Below are positions 23,308-24,826 of a DNA stretch of 24,826 nt, one piece after another. The notes beneath the pieces were generated by a model. That model was not told where the DNA came from and ran no database searches. It saw only the letters and a program-made list of their open reading frames with translations. The translations under genes were made by a program, and so were the position numbers. Within the stretch, counting starts at the first letter, position 1. Each line of letters starts with the position of its first letter. Where the stretch lies: IMG/VR virus record IMGVR_UViG_3300044301_000603, positions 1-24,826 of that record; one strand, given 5' to 3'. The stretch comes from a virus.

Positions 23308-24826
23308 TTAACCCTCGGATTTGATTTGAGATGTAAATTGATTCCTATGGAAATAGTATAGAGTCCTTGCTCTCTTAGGACTAACTTGTAGTAGTAATCC
23401 TAATTTCACAAAGTTTGGAGTAGCGTTTAGCTCTTCTACTGTATAAGGAGTTAATCCTTTTACTCTCCCCATTGGATTGAAGATTGCTTCATATTGATTA
23501 GGTGCAGCCAAGATCTCTGCAATTGGAGCATTATTTGCTGCTACTGAACGAATTAAAAGATTCGCACCTACCTCAAATTTTTCTAAGTCAGTAGTCCCAG
23601 CTTCTAATAAAGCACCTAATGTCATTGCGTTTAGATCTTGTTCAGTAAGCGTTTGTATCCTTTCACCTGCTGCATCAATTAACTCAGGTTTAAAATCAAA
23701 GAACCAATTGCCTTTCTTATTGCTTCGATAATCTCCTTCTCGATAATTAGGATTACTCGCTCCACGAAACTGATAGGCTCCATTCATCTCACTAATTAGA
23801 TTCTTTAAAGCATCTGGTTCTTTAAGAGGATCTGTTTCTTGAGTTATAGCTGGTAGAGGTGGCATACCTTGGAAGACACCAGATAAATTAGTAGAAGCAA
23901 TTAAAACTGAAGGTTGAAAGAATGAAGAAGTAGAAGCAAAAGTATTAAATGAATTATTCATGGTCTCTTTCTGTGCGATCTTTCTATCGTTTAAACTTGA
24001 GATTTCTTTCTTTTGAGCTTCGTTTAAAATAATTCCATGCTTCTTGTATTCATGTATAAGAAAAGTTCCTAATTTTCCCTGTGCATCTGCTGGTAAATTA
24101 TTAACAATAACTTTAAGTCGCCTATCAATTGTCCCTTTACTTTTAAGTTGTTTAATAACACTATCTAAAGAGTCAACACTTAATAAAGGTGTATCACTTT
24201 CATATAAAATTCTTAGCCTATCTCTACCATTATTATTTAACAATCCTTCAGGAGAAAGCTCTTCAGTCTTAATTGCTTGTTGCTCCCATCTATTTAAACC
24301 TTCTGTTACTGTTCCTTCATAAGTAGGTTTTACAATAGTTTTCTCTTCTTCTTCTTTCTGATAGGCATCTGGCATATATTTATTTATGAATTGTTTTTTA
24401 TTGTCTGCTGTAAATTGTGCAACAAACTTCTCATTGTAGTCATCTAATTCTTTTGTTGACCAGTTAAGATCTATTCCTCTGACATAAGTATCTATTATAT
24501 TTGCTTCAATTAAACTCCACTGAGCCTCTTCATCTAAAGTATTATATTTTCCTTTTTCTTCTCTACCTATAGTATCAATATAGTATTTTTTAGCTGATGA
24601 TAAAACCCCTTGGATTGGTTTAAGTTGTGATGTTTGTAACTTTGAATATAAACTTTGATATTTATTTGCCTTCTCGTTTAAATAAGTATCAGCCTTATTA
24701 TATCCTGACCATTTCTCAGTGAAGATATTAAGCTTCCGATTAAATAATTCAATCTTACTTGAATCTCTCATTGCTAATTGTGCTGCTCTATTTAAATCAT
24801 CCACATCTTGGTTGTAGTCAACAGAT
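23308..24826 (-). CDS. Internal virion protein, T7 gp15 position (cut by right edge)
   Basis: The frame is open to the right edge, so the GTG at 24804 is not proven as the start and the gene probably continues beyond the window. About 505 residues are visible, against 747 in T7 gp15. The visible part is hydrophilic and mostly helical, without cysteine clusters or membrane segments. It contains SNPNYREGDYRSNKKGNWFF, a Gly-rich AGTTDLEKFEVGANLLIRS stretch and a C-terminal segment with SPKRARTLYYFHRN. Assignment rests mainly on position: it directly precedes the giant gp16-position gene with a three-base gap, and the next start's GAGGG site lies in its last codons. I could not confirm gp15 by sequence motif, so another core or tail-tube-proximal protein remains possible. 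Confidence 0.6.
   Translation of the reverse strand, partial: SVDYNQDVDDLNRAAQLAMRDSSKIELFNRKLNIFTEKWSGYNKADTYLNEKANKYQSLYSKLQTSQLKPIQGVLSSAKKYYIDTIGREEKGKYNTLDEEAQWSLIEANIIDTYVRGIDLNWSTKELDDYNEKFVAQFTADNKKQFINKYMPDAYQKEEEEKTIVKPTYEGTVTEGLNRWEQQAIKTEELSPEGLLNNNGRDRLRILYESDTPLLSVDSLDSVIKQLKSKGTIDRRLKVIVNNLPADAQGKLGTFLIHEYKKHGIILNEAQKKEISSLNDRKIAQKETMNNSFNTFASTSSFFQPSVLIASTNLSGVFQGMPPLPAITQETDPLKEPDALKNLISEMNGAYQFRGASNPNYREGDYRSNKKGNWFFDFKPELIDAAGERIQTLTEQDLNAMTLGALLEAGTTDLEKFEVGANLLIRSVAANNAPIAEILAAPNQYEAIFNPMGRVKGLTPYTVEELNATPNFVKLGLLLQVSPKRARTLYYFHRNQFTSQIKSEG

Overview
The window looks like part of a T7-like podovirus (Autographiviridae-type), most likely one that infects marine picocyanobacteria such as Prochlorococcus or Synechococcus. 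Three things point there. The genes follow T7 order: single-subunit RNA polymerase, ssDNA-binding protein, endonuclease I, primase-helicase, 5'-3' exonuclease, gp7.3-like protein, portal, scaffold. The DNA is AT-rich and the genes are packed with overlapping stops and starts. The tail fibres and small tail-associated proteins are of a type common in marine cyanophages. The host assignment is inference. I see no tRNA, rRNA, CRISPR array, insertion sequence or integrase.

Layout. Bases 1-8482 are read on the plus strand: a left-truncated RNA polymerase, ssDNA-binding protein, endonuclease I, a zinc-ribbon protein, a 40-codon ORF, primase-helicase, exonuclease, a small acidic protein, a gp7.3-like coiled-coil protein, portal, a small protein partly encoded inside the portal gene, and the scaffold. 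Bases 8472-24826 are read entirely on the minus strand. In transcription order (right to left) these are a right-truncated internal virion protein (T7 gp15 position), a giant 3132-residue protein (gp16 position), a 938-residue tail fibre with a gp17-type N-terminus, two small fibre-associated proteins, a second fibre-like protein of 484 residues, a 59-residue protein and a 72-residue membrane protein.

Three things stand out. First, the two blocks converge tail-to-tail with an 11-base overlap exactly where T7-like phages carry the major capsid gene after the scaffold, as if the capsid-to-tail block had been inverted. Second, no DNA polymerase gene lies between primase-helicase and exonuclease, only six bases. 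From memory, a lineage of cyanopodoviruses without an identifiable polymerase gene has been reported, and this window fits it. Third, the 9.4 kb gene encodes a multi-domain 'polyvalent' protein with a ParB-like segment, an HExxH metallopeptidase-like segment and an ADP-ribosyltransferase-like segment. It sits in the position of the T7 ejected core protein, so it may be delivered into the host.

Putative roles together: the RNA polymerase transcribes the middle and late genes. Endonuclease I and the exonuclease degrade host DNA and recycle nucleotides. Primase-helicase and ssDNA-binding protein run the replisome with an unseen polymerase. Portal and scaffold build the procapsid. The minus-strand block supplies the ejection proteins and host-binding fibres. 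No photosynthesis or nucleotide-metabolism auxiliary gene and no lysis or terminase gene is visible, and any such genes must lie outside the window.
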